36,066 nt of DNA. Source: Candidatus Pelethocola excrementipullorum. Its GTDB lineage: Bacteria > Bacillota > Clostridia > Lachnospirales > Lachnospiraceae. Position 1 is the stretch's first letter. Each line of letters starts with the position of its first letter. The position numbers and the translations under genes were made by a program. The notes under the pieces are model-generated. The model was not told the DNA's origin and did no database searches. It was given only the letters and a program-made list of their open reading frames with translations. Shown one piece after another: positions 16,261 through 25,477 of this stretch. The DNA is taken from positions 1 through 36,066 of the forward strand of contig DVNN01000164.1 in NCBI GenBank assembly GCA_018714325.1, read 5' to 3'.

Positions 16261-17481
16261 TTAAAATCTCGCGCGGATCATGCCGATAATGCCTTCCAGC
16301 TTAGCGGCTTTTTCCTTATATTCTGCCTCGGTCATCTCGCTTGTGATAAATGCGAATTCTCCATCCATACTCGGGATCGTAACCGGATCCACCTCGCCAA
16401 ATGCACTTTCCACCGTGGGCAGGACACTCGCTGTACTTCCTTTAATACGTACGAAGAAGCGGCTGGACACTTCGTCCAGAGGCATCAATTCCAGTTTGCT
16501 GGAATCCCAGCCATCCCCCATCACCGTCTGATTCGGATTCTTAGCTGCTTCCACCACGTCAGCTACTACTGCACTGGCAGTGGGCAGCTTACCTGCTCCT
16601 CTTCCGTAGAACATGGCATCCCCCAGCATATTTCCATGAACGGAAACGGCATTGAACACACCATTGACGCTGTATAAGGAATTGGAGGAATCAATCATAA
16701 CCGGACTCACCATGGCATAAGTGCCTTTTTCCGTACGACGGCTGACTGCCAGAAGCTTTATGCTTGCACCAATAGCCTGAGCATACTTGATATCGGCAGC
16801 GGTGATTTTTGTAATTCCCTCGGTGTAAATGTCTTTATAATCCACGTAATTGCCAAATGCCAGCGAGGACAGGATAGCAATCTTACGGCAGGCATCGTAT
16901 CCTTCCACATCGGCTTCCGGATTCCGCTCCGCATATCCCTTATCCTGGGCTTTTTTCAGCACCTCTTCAAAGTCGGAACCATCACTTGCCATCTTGCTTA
17001 AGATGTAGTTGGTCGTTCCGTTCAAGATACCGGAAACTTCGTCGAGCTTATCTGCGGTCAGAGCCTGATACAAGGGGCGGATAATCGGAATACCACCGCC
17101 GCAGCTGGCCTCAAATAAGAAGTTCACCTGATGCTCTTTTGCGGTCTGCAGCAGGTCTGTACCATGCTGAGCTACCAACTCTTTATTGGATGTACATACA
17201 CTCTTGCCATTCTCCAGACAGCGCTTCACAAAGTTGAAAGAAGGATTCAATCCTCCCATAACCTCTACCACAATCTTCACTTCCGGATCATTTACAATAG
17301 TCTCAAAATCATGAACCAGAACCTTTTCCACAGGATCGCCTGGAAACTCTCTCAGATCCAGCACATATTTGATTTCTACTTCTTCACCTACATTTTTATT
17401 AAGGATATCCTGGTTCTCACGGAACACTTCCACAACGCCTGAACCTACGGTTCCATAACCTAACACTGCAACTTTTATCAT
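16261..17481 (-). CDS. hom: Homoserine dehydrogenase
   Basis: 406 residues. The N-terminal NAD(P) fold begins VAVLGYGTVGSGVVEVF, the catalytic/substrate domain contains GILNGTTNYILSKM and NPEADVEGYDACRK, and a shortened ACT-like regulatory tail (about 335-406, FFVRIKGSTASVLP) closes the protein. It reduces aspartate semialdehyde to homoserine, the entry to threonine and methionine. It follows the ACT-domain gene by seven bases and precedes the ApgM-like gene by about 200 bases. The ACT tail implies possible feedback by threonine. Confidence 0.95.
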   Translation of the reverse strand: MIKVAVLGYGTVGSGVVEVFRENQDILNKNVGEEVEIKYVLDLREFPGDPVEKVLVHDFETIVNDPEVKIVVEVMGGLNPSFNFVKRCLENGKSVCTSNKELVAQHGTDLLQTAKEHQVNFLFEASCGGGIPIIRPLYQALTADKLDEVSGILNGTTNYILSKMASDGSDFEEVLKKAQDKGYAERNPEADVEGYDACRKIAILSSLAFGNYVDYKDIYTEGITKITAADIKYAQAIGASIKLLAVSRRTEKGTYAMVSPVMIDSSNSLYSVNGVFNAVSVHGNMLGDAMFYGRGAGKLPTASAVVADVVEAAKNPNQTVMGDGWDSSKLELMPLDEVSSRFFVRIKGSTASVLPTVESAFGEVDPVTIPSMDGEFAFITSEMTEAEYKEKAAKLEGIIGMIRARF

Positions 17482-17488
17482 CCTGTTC

Positions 17489-17929
17489 TCACTCCCTGCC
17501 TAGTATTTTAAAATAATGAACACCATCTTTTCTCTCAATGCTGGCCATCATCGCCGCCGCATCTCCCACTTCCGGGGCGATATCCACGCTGATGGTCAGT
17601 GTGGCCACACCATTGAGGGGTATGGACTGATGGATGGTCAGAACATTACCGTGATATCTGGCAATGGTCTTCAAAACGCTGGACAACAGTCCCGGTTCAT
17701 CATCCATCTGTAGTATAAATGTGATTGTCTTTCCTTTTGCATTATCGTGAAAAGGGAAGATATCATCTTTATATTTATAAAAGGAGCTGCGGCTGATTCC
17801 CACCCGTTCGGTGGCCTCTTGTACCGTTAGCTCTTTCTTTTCCATCAGACGCTTTGCCGCCAAAACTTTCAGCAAAACTTCAGGAACAGCTTTTTCTTTT
17901 ACCACATAATACTTGCTTGTATCCGACAT
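17489..17929 (-). CDS. ACT-domain protein with N-terminal helix-turn-helix (UPF0735/PheB-like)
   Basis: 146 residues. A short N-terminal helical part (about 15-60) contains TVQEATERVGISRSSFYKY, which looks like a helix-turn-helix. The ACT domain (about 70-146) contains ITFILQMDDEPGLLSSVL and ISVDIAPE. It matches the UPF0735 family, whose members often sit upstream of hom. The likely role is a small amino-acid-sensing regulator of the aspartate pathway, but no biochemical function is established here. First gene of the operon, preceded by TGGAGAGGATG and the promoter at 17985-18013. Confidence 0.88.
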   Translation of the reverse strand: MSDTSKYYVVKEKAVPEVLLKVLAAKRLMEKKELTVQEATERVGISRSSFYKYKDDIFPFHDNAKGKTITFILQMDDEPGLLSSVLKTIARYHGNVLTIHQSIPLNGVATLTISVDIAPEVGDAAAMMASIERKDGVHYFKILGRE

Positions 17930-17984
17930 GTTTCATCCTCTCCACACTGTTCGTCAACGAAAAACATTTGTACTCACAGTAAAG

Positions 17985-18013
17985 ATACTACCATACTTTT
18001 TTTGTTTTCGCAA
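17985..18013 (-). promoter_or_regulatory. Promoter of the ACT-hom-ApgM operon
   Basis: On the minus strand TTGCGA and TAGTAT are 17 bases apart, about 55 bases before the ACT gene. No T-box or riboswitch fold was recognised in the short leader. Confidence 0.55.
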
Positions 18014-18046
18014 GGATTTTCCTTCCAGGAAAGACGTATTGTGCCA

Positions 18047-18086
18047 GAAACAGGGCCAGATTTATATTCAAATCTGGCCCTGTTTC
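18047..18086 (-). terminator. Terminator after prfB
   Basis: A perfect 17-base-pair stem (GAAACAGGGCCAGATTT and its complement) with a 6-base loop, 27 bases past the prfB stop. The following minus-strand bases (TGGCACAATAC) are not T-rich, so it works perhaps less sharply than others here. Confidence 0.75.
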
Positions 18087-18112
18087 ATCTTTAGATCACA
18101 GCTGTAAGCACA

Positions 18113-19223
18113 TTATTTCTTAAGTGCGATCCACTTTAGATATGCGTTTATAAATGGATCGATATCTCCATCCATCACAGCATCCACCTGACCACGTTCC
18201 TCATTGGTACGGTGATCCTTAACCATGGTATATGGCTGCATTACATAAGAACGGATTTGATTGCCCCAGCCGATATCTGTGACTTCGCCCCGGATGCCGG
18301 AAAGTTTTTCTTCCTGCTCCTGCTGTTTCAGCAAATACAGCTTCGCCTTCAACATCTGCATGGCCTTGTCCTTGTTCATATGCTGTGAACGCTCGTTTTG
18401 ACAGCTCACGACGGTTCCTGACGGGAAGTGGGTAATACGGATTGCCGATGAGGTTTTATTGATATGCTGACCACCCGCACCACTGGAACGGAAGGTATCG
18501 ATACGGATATCCTCATCTTTGACTTCAATATCAATATCCTCTTCGATATCCGGCATTACATCACAAGATACAAAGGAGGTCTGACGCTTTCCATTTGCAT
18601 TAAACGGAGAAATCCTGACCAATCGATGGACTCCTTTTTCGGATTTCAGATAGCCATAGGCATTCTCTCCATTAACCTGGAAGGTCACCGACTTGATTCC
18701 GGCTTCCTCGCCTTCCAGAAAGTCCAGTTCTTCCACAGAATATCCCTTGCGCTCCGCCCATCTGGTGTACATACGGTACAGCATGGAACACCAGTCCATG
18801 GCCTCAGTTCCACCGGCACCGGCATTTAACTTCACGATGGCGTTGGATTTATCATATTCACCGGATAACAGAGTCTTGATGCGGATATTGTCATAATCAT
18901 TCTTAAAGTTCTCCAGCATCTCCGCTATCTCCGGAATTACGGATGCATCATTCTCCTCATAGCCCATCTCGATCAATGTTTCCATATCTTCTTTGGCTGT
19001 GATGAGCTTTTTATAAGTGTCCCGGTCTTCCTTCAGGCTTCCCAGTTCTTTCATCATCTCCTGGGCCTTTTCCGGAACATCCCAGAAGTTGGGCTCTTCC
19101 ATCTTTCTTTCTAATTCTTCGATCCTCTGCTCTTTATTAGCGAGGTCAAAGTGAATCCCTCACTTCCACTAATGGTCCCTCGTAAGTACTCAGTTCCGTC
19201 TTGAACTGATCTAATTCAACCAT
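18113..19223 (-). CDS. prfB: Peptide chain release factor 2, with programmed +1 frameshift
   Basis: The ORF track gives only 18113-19102. Reading upstream on the minus strand, an ATG at 19223 with an AGGTG site starts MVELDQFKTELSTYEGPLVEV..., which hits an in-frame TGA after 25 codons at CTT TGA C (19146-19151). A +1 shift on CTT continues as DLANKEQRIEELERK into the long ORF, giving about 369 residues, the normal RF2 length. The tRNA-like motif GGQ lies in SSGAGGQHINKTSSA and the UGA-reading SPF motif in RISPFNANGK. RF2 ends translation at UGA and UAA; low RF2 favours the shift, so it controls its own level. Confidence 0.95.
19146..19165 (-). promoter_or_regulatory. prfB recoding site
   Basis: The minus strand reads AAGTGAGGGATTCACTTTGAC. 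The shift codon CTT, the in-frame TGA and the following C match the universal prfB site. A GAGGG Shine-Dalgarno-like element lies five bases upstream of CTT, and it sits in the loop of a short 6-base-pair inverted repeat, AAGTGA/TCACTT, whose 3' arm includes the slippery codon. Confidence 0.85.
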
Positions 19224-19297
19224 TGTTTCACCTGCTTTCTGTTTTTGATTTATGAATTCACAGACAAATCTATCGTCTGCAGTCCCATATCTTATCT

Positions 19298-19326
19298 ATT
19301 ATACACTAGGAAAGAAGCCGATACAA
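19298..19326 (-). promoter_or_regulatory. Promoter of prfB
   Basis: TTGTAT and TATAAT with a 17-base spacer on the minus strand, about 75 bases before the prfB ATG. Confidence 0.6.
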
Positions 19327-19341
19327 TAGAAAGTACGGGCT

Positions 19342-19371
19342 TTGACATATATATGAAAGAATAGGGAATAT
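19342..19371 (+). promoter_or_regulatory. Promoter of the rubrerythrin gene
   Basis: A perfect TTGACA at 19342-19347 followed after 18 bases by GAATAT. The rubrerythrin ATG is about 32 bases further on. It is arranged back to back with the prfB promoter. Confidence 0.5.
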
Positions 19372-19402
19372 TAAAAATATCATCATAAGGAGAATAGAAA
19401 AC

Positions 19403-19999
19403 ATGGGAATTGAATTTAAGAACAGTGAAACAAAGGATAACCTGATGCGTGCCTTCGCAGGAGAAAGCCAGGCGAGAAATCGCTATACCTTTGGTGCCTC
19501 AGTGGCTAAGAAGAACAACTTATATGTGGTATCCGAGGTCTTTTTATTTACCGCTGGCCAAGAGAAGGAACATGCGGAAATCTTTTACAATTTTCTCTCA
19601 GAAATGGCGGGCGAGAACATCCATGTGGATGGAAGCTATCCCGTGGATTTATCCACTGACATCATAAACCTCTTAAGAGCGGCACAACATAATGAATATG
19701 AAGAGCACGACGACGCCTATAAAAAGTTTGGAGATGTGGCCAGGGAGGAAGGTTTTGATAAAATAGCCGGCGCCTTCCATATGATCGGAGAGATAGAAAA
19801 GACCCATGGGGATCGTTTCGGAATGTTTGCCGACATGATTGAGAGTAATGCGCTCTTTGTTTCAGATGTGGAAACCGGGTGGATGTGCTTAAATTGTGGG
19901 CATATCTATACGGGTAAAGAAGTACCGGAAAGATGTCCCGTATGTGACCATGACAGGGGATATTTTATCCGGTTAGAACTGTCACCCTATGCCAAATAA
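19403..19999 (+). CDS. rbr: Rubrerythrin
   Basis: 198 residues. The ferritin-like di-iron domain (about 1-150) has the motifs AFAGESQARNRYTFGA, GQEKEHAEIFYNF, REEGFDKIAGAF and EIEKTHGDRF with the expected glutamates and histidine. A rubredoxin-type FeS4 domain at the C-terminus has CLNCGH and CPVCDHDRGYF. It is a cytoplasmic peroxidase that reduces hydrogen peroxide in anaerobes. Monocistronic: own promoter, AAGGAG ribosome site, and a strong hairpin directly after the stop. Confidence 0.95.
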   Translation: MGIEFKNSETKDNLMRAFAGESQARNRYTFGASVAKKNNLYVVSEVFLFTAGQEKEHAEIFYNFLSEMAGENIHVDGSYPVDLSTDIINLLRAAQHNEYEEHDDAYKKFGDVAREEGFDKIAGAFHMIGEIEKTHGDRFGMFADMIESNALFVSDVETGWMCLNCGHIYTGKEVPERCPVCDHDRGYFIRLELSPYAK

Positions 20000-20016
20000 G
20001 ACAAAGGCCAATAGAA

Positions 20017-20075
20017 AAGGGGCAGTTGAACGAACAATATCGTATTTCATGACATTGTTCGTTCAACTGCCCCTT
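20017..20075. terminator. Perfect 22-base-pair bidirectional terminator hairpin
   Basis: AAGGGGCAGTTGAACGAACAAT (20017-20038) is exactly complementary to 20054-20075, with a 15-base loop. It lies between two converging genes, rbr and secA, and could stop both. A perfect stem this long is unusual for a simple terminator and might derive from a repeat; it shares AGGGGCAGTT with the palindrome at 3749-3805 read on the other strand. Confidence 0.8.
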
Positions 20076-20091
20076 CAAATCATCGCTATGA

Positions 20092-22662
20092 TTAAGCGCC
20101 TTTCCTGCCGCAGCACTGTTTGTATTTCTTACCGCTGCCGCAAGGACAAGGATCGTTAGGATATACTTTCTTATCTGAACGCTGATAGCTCTTCTTCGGA
20201 CCAGAATCATCCTTGTTGGTACCGGTTACCTTGGCTACCTGTTCTCTTTCGACCTTCTGCTCCACGCGGATATGGTAAAGCAGACGCAGTGTATCCTGCT
20301 GAATGGAAGAGATCATGTCATTGAACATCTCATAGGCACTCATCTTGTACTCAACCTTAGGATCACGCTGTCCGTAAGCCTGAAGACCGATACCCTGACG
20401 GAGCTGGTCCATATCGTCGATATGATCCATCCATTTTTGATCGATGACTTTCAAAAGGATGACACGCTCCAATTCACGAATCTGCTCTTCCTGAGGGAAT
20501 TCGGTTTCCTTCTCTTCATAGATCTTAACCGCCTTCTCCTTGAGTGACTGTTTCAGCTCGTCCTTCTTCATCCCCTTCACTTCATCATGAGTCAGGGGTG
20601 CAAATGGAATGACCGGAATCAGCAGGGTATTCATCTCATTGAGATCCCAGCTGGCTGCATCGGTATTCTCTCCGATACACATATCCAACGTGTTATCGAT
20701 GGTGTCATATACCATCTTGAAGATGGAATCCCGCATGTTTTCTCCATCCAGAACACGACGTCTCTCTTTGTAAATAATTTCTCTTTGTTCATTGTTAACC
20801 TGGTCGTAATCCAACAGGTTTTTACGGATTCCGTAGTTATTTGCCTCAATCTTCTTCTGAGCCTTCTCAATGGCTGAAGATAACATCTTATGCTCTATCT
20901 GCTCATTTTCCGAAACGCCCAGAGATTGGAAGATCCCCATCAGCTTCTCTGAACCGAACAGACGCATCAAGTCGTCTTCCAGAGAAATATAGAATCTGGA
21001 CTCACCAGGGTCGCCCTGACGTCCGGAACGTCCACGGAGCTGATTATCAATACGTCTTGATTCATGACGTTCTGTACCAATGATCTTCAATCCGCCTGCA
21101 TTTCTAGATCCATCGTCCAGTTTGATATCGGTACCACGGCCTGCCATGTTGGTCGCGATGGTTACGGTACCAGCCTCACCGGCATGTGCTACGATTTCAG
21201 CCTCCAGCTCATGGAACTTGGCATTCAATACCTGATGAGGGATTCCTTCTCTCTTCAGCATCTTGCTCAAAAGCTCGGAGGTCTCAATGGTGATGGTACC
21301 CACCAGAACCGGTTGATTCTTCGCATGTGATTCCTTTATCTCTTCAACAACAGCACGGAATTTCTCTTTCTTGGTCATGTACACCGCATCATCATAGTCA
21401 ATACGTTCTACAGGCATGTTGGTTGGAATCTCGATAACATCCATTCCATAGATATCACGGAACTCCTGTTCCTCGGTCAAAGCGGTACCAGTCATACCGG
21501 AACGCTTTTCGAATTTATTAAAGAAGTTCTGGAAGGTAATGGTAGCAAGTGTCTTACTTTCACGTCTTACCTTCACACGCTCTTTTGCCTCAATCGCCTG
21601 ATGAAGGCCGTCGGAATAACGACGTCCGGGCATCATACGTCCCGTAAACTCGTCTACAATCAGAACCTCATCATCTTTTACCACATAATCTTTGTCACGG
21701 AACATCAGGTTATGTGCCCGCAGTGCCAAAATGGTGTTATGCTGGATTTCCAGGTTTTCAGGATCAGAAAGGTTTTCTATATGGAAGAAGTTCTCAACCC
21801 TTTTCACACCCTCTTCGGTCAGGGTTACAACCTTGTCCTTTTCATTTACGATAAAGTCACCAGTCTCAATGATTTCCTCACCCATAATGGCTGCCATCTT
21901 AGTCATCTCACCACTGGCCTCACCGCGCTTTAACTGCTGTGCCAGGATATCACAGGTCTCATACAGTTTGGTGGATTTACCACTCTGACCGGAGATGATC
22001 AGAGGAGTTCTGGCCTCATCGATCAATACGGAGTCAACCTCATCGATGATTGCATAATACAATTCTCTTTGTACCAGCTGTTCTTTATAGATAACCATGT
22101 TATCACGAAGATAATCAAATCCAAGTTCATTGTTGGTAACATAAGTAATATCACAAGCATATGCGGCACGGCGCTCATCATTTTTCATGGAGTTCAATAC
22201 CACGCCTACGGTAAGCCCCAGGAATTCATGAACCTTTCCCATCCATTCCGCATCTCGATTTGCCAGATAGTCATTGACCGTAACGATCATGACACCACGG
22301 CCTGTCAAGGCGTTCAGATATGCCGGAAGGGTGGAAACCAATGTCTTACCTTCACCGGTACGCATCTCGGCAATACGGCCTTGATGTAAGATAACACCAC
22401 CGATGAGCTGTACCCTGTAGTGTTCCATCTTGAGAACACGGCTTGCAGCTTCACGGACAGTTGCATATGCCTCAACAAGGATGTCATCCAGGGTTTCTCC
22501 TTTGGACAGACGCTCCTTAAATTCCTTTGTTTTTGCACGTAATTCCTCGTCTGAAAGTTTCTGCATCTCCGGGCGGAGAGCTTCCATTTTATCTACTTGA
22601 GATACGATACGCTTGATTTCACGCTCGCTATGTGTTCCAAATAACTTCTCTGCTAATTTCAT
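20092..22662 (-). CDS. secA: Preprotein translocase ATPase SecA
   Basis: 856 residues. Walker A is MRTGEGKTL (about residues 98-107), the DEAD-type Walker B is [21 protein letters not shown], the second motor domain has [12 protein letters not shown] and [15 protein letters not shown], and the C-terminal zinc site is [14 protein letters not shown]. It drives Sec-dependent export at the membrane and is essential. It has its own promoter after the hpf terminator and a strong ribosome site (TAGGAGTG). Confidence 0.98.
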   Translation of the reverse strand: MKLAEKLFGTHSEREIKRIVSQVDKMEALRPEMQKLSDEELRAKTKEFKERLSKGETLDDILVEAYATVREAASRVLKMEHYRVQLIGGVILHQGRIAEMRTGEGKTLVSTLPAYLNALTGRGVMIVTVNDYLANRDAEWMGKVHEFLGLTVGVVLNSMKNDERRAAYACDITYVTNNELGFDYLRDNMVIYKEQLVQRELYYAIIDEVDSVLIDEARTPLIISGQSGKSTKLYETCDILAQQLKRGEASGEMTKMAAIMGEEIIETGDFIVNEKDKVVTLTEEGVKRVENFFHIENLSDPENLEIQHNTILALRAHNLMFRDKDYVVKDDEVLIVDEFTGRMMPGRRYSDGLHQAIEAKERVKVRRESKTLATITFQNFFNKFEKRSGMTGTALTEEQEFRDIYGMDVIEIPTNMPVERIDYDDAVYMTKKEKFRAVVEEIKESHAKNQPVLVGTITIETSELLSKMLKREGIPHQVLNAKFHELEAEIVAHAGEAGTVTIATNMAGRGTDIKLDDGSRNAGGLKIIGTERHESRRIDNQLRGRSGRQGDPGESRFYISLEDDLMRLFGSEKLMGIFQSLGVSENEQIEHKMLSSAIEKAQKKIEANNYGIRKNLLDYDQVNNEQREIIYKERRRVLDGENMRDSIFKMVYDTIDNTLDMCIGENTDAASWDLNEMNTLLIPVIPFAPLTHDEVKGMKKDELKQSLKEKAVKIYEEKETEFPQEEQIRELERVILLKVIDQKWMDHIDDMDQLRQGIGLQAYGQRDPKVEYKMSAYEMFNDMISSIQQDTLRLLYHIRVEQKVEREQVAKVTGTNKDDSGPKKSYQRSDKKVYPNDPCPCGSGKKYKQCCGRKGA

Positions 22663-22706
22663 GAATTATTCACTCCTAATGTTCTATACATTATCATATA
22701 ACGCCT

Positions 22707-22735
22707 ATTTTAACACTTTCCGTCATATTTAACAA
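22707..22735 (-). promoter_or_regulatory. Promoter of secA
   Basis: TTGTTA and TAAAAT separated by 17 bases on the minus strand, about 45 bases before the secA start and downstream of the hpf terminator. Confidence 0.55.
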
Positions 22736-22771
22736 TGAATTTTTCGTTAACAATCTGTACACAGCTACAAA

Positions 22772-22811
22772 TAAGCAGGCGGTGAGCTATATTCAACTCA
22801 CCGCCTGCTTA
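22772..22811 (-). terminator. Terminator after hpf
   Basis: TAAGCAGGCGGTGAG and its perfect complement form a 15-base-pair stem with a 10-base loop, 14 bases past the hpf stop. Confidence 0.82.
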
Positions 22812-22825
22812 AATTTATTCTTCAA

Positions 22826-23353
22826 TTAACAATCTGGTTCAATAAGACCGTAGGTGTCACCTTTTCGCTTATAAACTACGTTTACCTCATTGGATTCAGC
22901 ATTACGGAATACAAAGAAGTTGTGTCCCAAGAGTTCCATCTGCACACAGGCATCTTCTGGAAACATGGGTTTCATACCGAATTTCTTAGAACGAATGATT
23001 CTAATCTCTTCATCTTCCAGGTAATCATTCTCGATAAATGATTTCTGGAAATTAGTTACATCCTGCTTCTTATCGATAATCTTATTCTTATATTTACGAA
23101 GTTGTCTCTCTATCACTTCTTCAACCAAGTCAATGGATACATACATATCGTTGCTTACCTGTTCGGAACGAATCAGGCTTCCTTTAACTGGAATTGTAAC
23201 TTCAATCTTCTGCCTTTCTTTTTCTACGCTTAAAGTTACATGAACGTCTGTGTCAGGAGTAAAGTATTTTTCTAGCTTTCCCAGCTTCTCCGTAACAGCG
23301 GAACGGATTCCATCTGTCACATCAATATTCTTGCCGCTAATGATTATATTCAT
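22826..23353 (-). CDS. hpf: Ribosome hibernation promoting factor, long form
   Basis: 175 residues: an N-terminal S30AE/YfiA domain (about 1-105, MNIIISGKNIDVTDGIRSAV and VTLSVEKERQKIEVTIP), a linker, and the C-terminal dimerisation domain of long HPF (about 120-175, SKKFGMKPMFPEDACVQM and HNFFVFRNAESNEVNVVYKRKGDTYGLIEP). Long HPF joins two 70S ribosomes into inactive 100S dimers in starved Gram-positive cells. It has its own promoter about 110 bases upstream and its own terminator. Confidence 0.96.
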   Translation of the reverse strand: MNIIISGKNIDVTDGIRSAVTEKLGKLEKYFTPDTDVHVTLSVEKERQKIEVTIPVKGSLIRSEQVSNDMYVSIDLVEEVIERQLRKYKNKIIDKKQDVTNFQKSFIENDYLEDEEIRIIRSKKFGMKPMFPEDACVQMELLGHNFFVFRNAESNEVNVVYKRKGDTYGLIEPDC

Positions 23354-23461
23354 GCTGTCAACCCCTTTGATCTATATTTTACAAATAGCTTGTACAAATG
23401 ATACTCTGCACTTTTATCTTAAATGTGTCTGCAGAAGCATCAGCTCTTTGTAAGTACCATT

Positions 23462-23490
23462 ATTATATCAATCTCCAACAAATATTGCAA
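23462..23490 (-). promoter_or_regulatory. Promoter of hpf
   Basis: TTGCAA and a perfect TATAAT with 17 bases between them on the minus strand. The start would give a leader of about 100 bases before the hpf ATG. I compared this leader with the raiA RNA motif from memory and did not recognise it. Confidence 0.6.
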
Positions 23491-23566
23491 GAGAATTTAG
23501 ATAATTCACAGATTATTTATAATATTTACAGACACCTTAAAGTAATTTAATTTTACCAAATAAAGG

Positions 23567-24343
23567 CTATTGCCCGCAAATCTCCAAGACCTTTTCAAAC
23601 CTCATACTGCCTCCAAATAGATCCAGAGCGCTTCCGACGGTCACATCCAGCCTGCCCATGCCCTCCTTTCGTAGTTCCTCCAAATCCTCAAAGCTACCCA
23701 CACCTCCTGCATATGTGATAGGAAAATCTTCCATCTTTGCCAAAAGCCTCACCAGCTCCCTTTCGATACCCGATGCCTTTCCCTCCACATCCACGGCATG
23801 CACCAGGAATTCATCACAATACCCACGCAGCTTCTCCAGAACTTCAACCTCTATCCTTACGTCGGTGAACTTCTGCCAGCGGTCGGTCACGATATAATAA
23901 GACCCGTCCTTTTTCCTACAGCTCAGATCCAATACCAGCCTTTCTTTTCCCACGGCCCGAACCATCTGTTCCAGATTATTCCAGGCTATCTTCCCATCCT
24001 TAAACACATAGGAAGTGACGATAACATGGCTTGCTCCGGCTTTCAGAAATTCCTTTGCATTATCGGGATGTATCCCCCCGCCCACCATAAGGCCGCCCGG
24101 ATATGCTGATAGTGCTTCCATAGCCTGTGACAGGGTTTTCTGATAGTACTCTGAATCGGCAGGATTAAGCAGGATAATATGCCCTCCATGAATTCCATGT
24201 TTCCGGTATAGGCGGGCGTAGAATGTGGCATCTTGCTGTGAGACAAAATTCTCACTGGCCTGATTTCCCTCGTCCTTTAATGACCCTCCCACTATTTGTT
24301 TCACTTTTCCGTTATGAATATCGATACAAGGTCGAAATCTCAT
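23567..24343 (-). CDS. hisA: HisA of the eukaryotic (HIS6) type
   Basis: 258 residues, a single (beta/alpha)8 barrel. Motifs are FRPCIDIHNGKVKQIVGG at the N-terminus with the catalytic Asp, PGGLMVGGGIHPDNA, SHVIVTSYVF, LVLDLSCRKKDGSYYIV, LVHAVDVEGKASGI and PITYAGGVGSFEDL. The order DRWQKFTD, YCDEFLVHA and TVGSALDLFGG fits the eukaryotic-type enzyme family rather than bacterial HisA. It isomerises ProFAR to PRFAR in histidine synthesis. No other his gene is near; it starts 18 bases after the LD-carboxypeptidase gene and was probably transcribed with it. Confidence 0.88.
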   Translation of the reverse strand: MRFRPCIDIHNGKVKQIVGGSLKDEGNQASENFVSQQDATFYARLYRKHGIHGGHIILLNPADSEYYQKTLSQAMEALSAYPGGLMVGGGIHPDNAKEFLKAGASHVIVTSYVFKDGKIAWNNLEQMVRAVGKERLVLDLSCRKKDGSYYIVTDRWQKFTDVRIEVEVLEKLRGYCDEFLVHAVDVEGKASGIERELVRLLAKMEDFPITYAGGVGSFEDLEELRKEGMGRLDVTVGSALDLFGGSMRFEKVLEICGQ

Positions 24344-24361
24344 GGTCCCCTCCTACTTTCC

Positions 24362-25390
24362 TCATCTGTCTGTATGCATATCTATCGTTATCTCATTTCC
24401 CTGTACTTCAACCGCCGCATAGCCACCGCTAATCAAAGGCATCATAGGTGGAAGGTGTCCCAGATCCACATCCATCACCACAGGTACATCAAAGCTCTTC
24501 AGCAAGTCATAGACCGCATGGTACTGGTCCAGTCCAAAGAGCTCCTGTCCAAACCAATAGGGTCTGCCGATCAGGAATCCTTTGGTATATTTAAACCAAC
24601 CGGCATGTATCATCTGCCAGATAGCTCTTCTTATACCTATCATATTCAGATCACAGGCTTCTAAAAACCAGATTACACCATCTTCCTTATATTTTTCGTT
24701 GAAAGACTCCACCCGATCATATTTGGTGCCCGTCAGATTCACCAGACAGTCGATACAGCCTCCCAAAAGTCTGCCTTCCATATGCACGGGCGCTCCATCC
24801 CCGAAGCATCTGAGAACCCTGGGTTCCGTCACATTGTAGGGCTGTAATGGATTGTCCTCATCCTTCAGAGATTCTTTCTCCCATCGCTCATACCCTTGCA
24901 TCGTCATTTTCTTTCCACTCATTAGATCAAGTGCATCCTGAACGGAGGGATGCCATGGCTCCATGCCAAATGTGGCGGCACAAGGTCCGTAGATGGCCGC
25001 TACATCACAGATTGTGGGAAGCAGGAAGGTCAGATTAGTGTTATCGGAATATCCCATGAACCACTTTGGTTTCGCTTTTGAGACACGATCAAAATCCACA
25101 TGATCCAAAATTTCACACATCAGCTCCCCGCCTCCACAGGAGATGAGCACATCGTTGGTTTCCGAGCAGTAATAATCGTTCCATTCCTTACCGCATAATT
25201 CTGGAGTATTGCTGATACCGATCCCTTGTCCTTCATAACAATTTGGCCCCAGTTCCAACTTATAACCGGTCTTTTCAAACTTCTTCTGGGCATTCTGGAA
25301 TGCGGTCTTATAAGGTTCTATATTGCATCCAAAAGATGGGGCAACAAAGCCAATCGTTCCCCCATCCTTTAGAAATTCGGGATATTTCAT
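24362..25390 (-). CDS. S66 family peptidase, LD-carboxypeptidase/MccF-like
   Basis: About 342 residues from the ATG at 25390 (MKYPEFLKDGG). The track start at 25405 lies on the GGAGGA ribosome site itself, so the inner ATG is correct. The S66 catalytic triad can be placed: S115 in MGYSDNTNL, Glu in WFLEACDLN, His in DLGHLPPMMPLISGG. The family cuts L,D-peptide bonds in cell-wall tetrapeptides, and one branch (MccF) inactivates microcin C-like nucleotide peptides. The length and YGPCAATFG segment fit either. No signal peptide: cytoplasmic. Co-transcribed with hisA. Confidence 0.88.
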   Translation of the reverse strand: MKYPEFLKDGGTIGFVAPSFGCNIEPYKTAFQNAQKKFEKTGYKLELGPNCYEGQGIGISNTPELCGKEWNDYYCSETNDVLISCGGGELMCEILDHVDFDRVSKAKPKWFMGYSDNTNLTFLLPTICDVAAIYGPCAATFGMEPWHPSVQDALDLMSGKKMTMQGYERWEKESLKDEDNPLQPYNVTEPRVLRCFGDGAPVHMEGRLLGGCIDCLVNLTGTKYDRVESFNEKYKEDGVIWFLEACDLNMIGIRRAIWQMIHAGWFKYTKGFLIGRPYWFGQELFGLDQYHAVYDLLKSFDVPVVMDVDLGHLPPMMPLISGGYAAVEVQGNEITIDMHTDR

Positions 25391-25443
25391 GTATGATTCC
25401 TCCATTGATTCTATGTATGAATTGTATTGATGTTCTTATTCTT

Positions 25444-25472
25444 GTTATATCATATTGTACAAGTCGTTTCAA
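25444..25472 (-). promoter_or_regulatory. Promoter of the LD-carboxypeptidase-hisA unit
   Basis: TTGAAA and TATAAC with a 17-base spacer on the minus strand, lying directly after the terminator of the lipoprotein gene and about 55 bases before the peptidase start. Confidence 0.5.
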
Positions 25473-25477
25473 CATTA

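Noticed and set aside
18113-19102. prfB as a 329-residue gene starting at MEEPNFWD, or as a frameshifted pseudogene
   Set aside because: The upstream 25-codon ORF, CTT TGA C site and normal total length show regulated recoding, not a truncated start or damage.
23354-23490. raiA-type structured RNA before hpf
   Set aside because: The leader is only about 100 bases, AT-rich and weakly folded; I saw none of the expected extended stems.
23554-23580. Terminator at the hisA stop (GGC-AATA-GCC followed by TTTATTT)
   Set aside because: The stem has only about three or four pairs; too weak to list as a feature.
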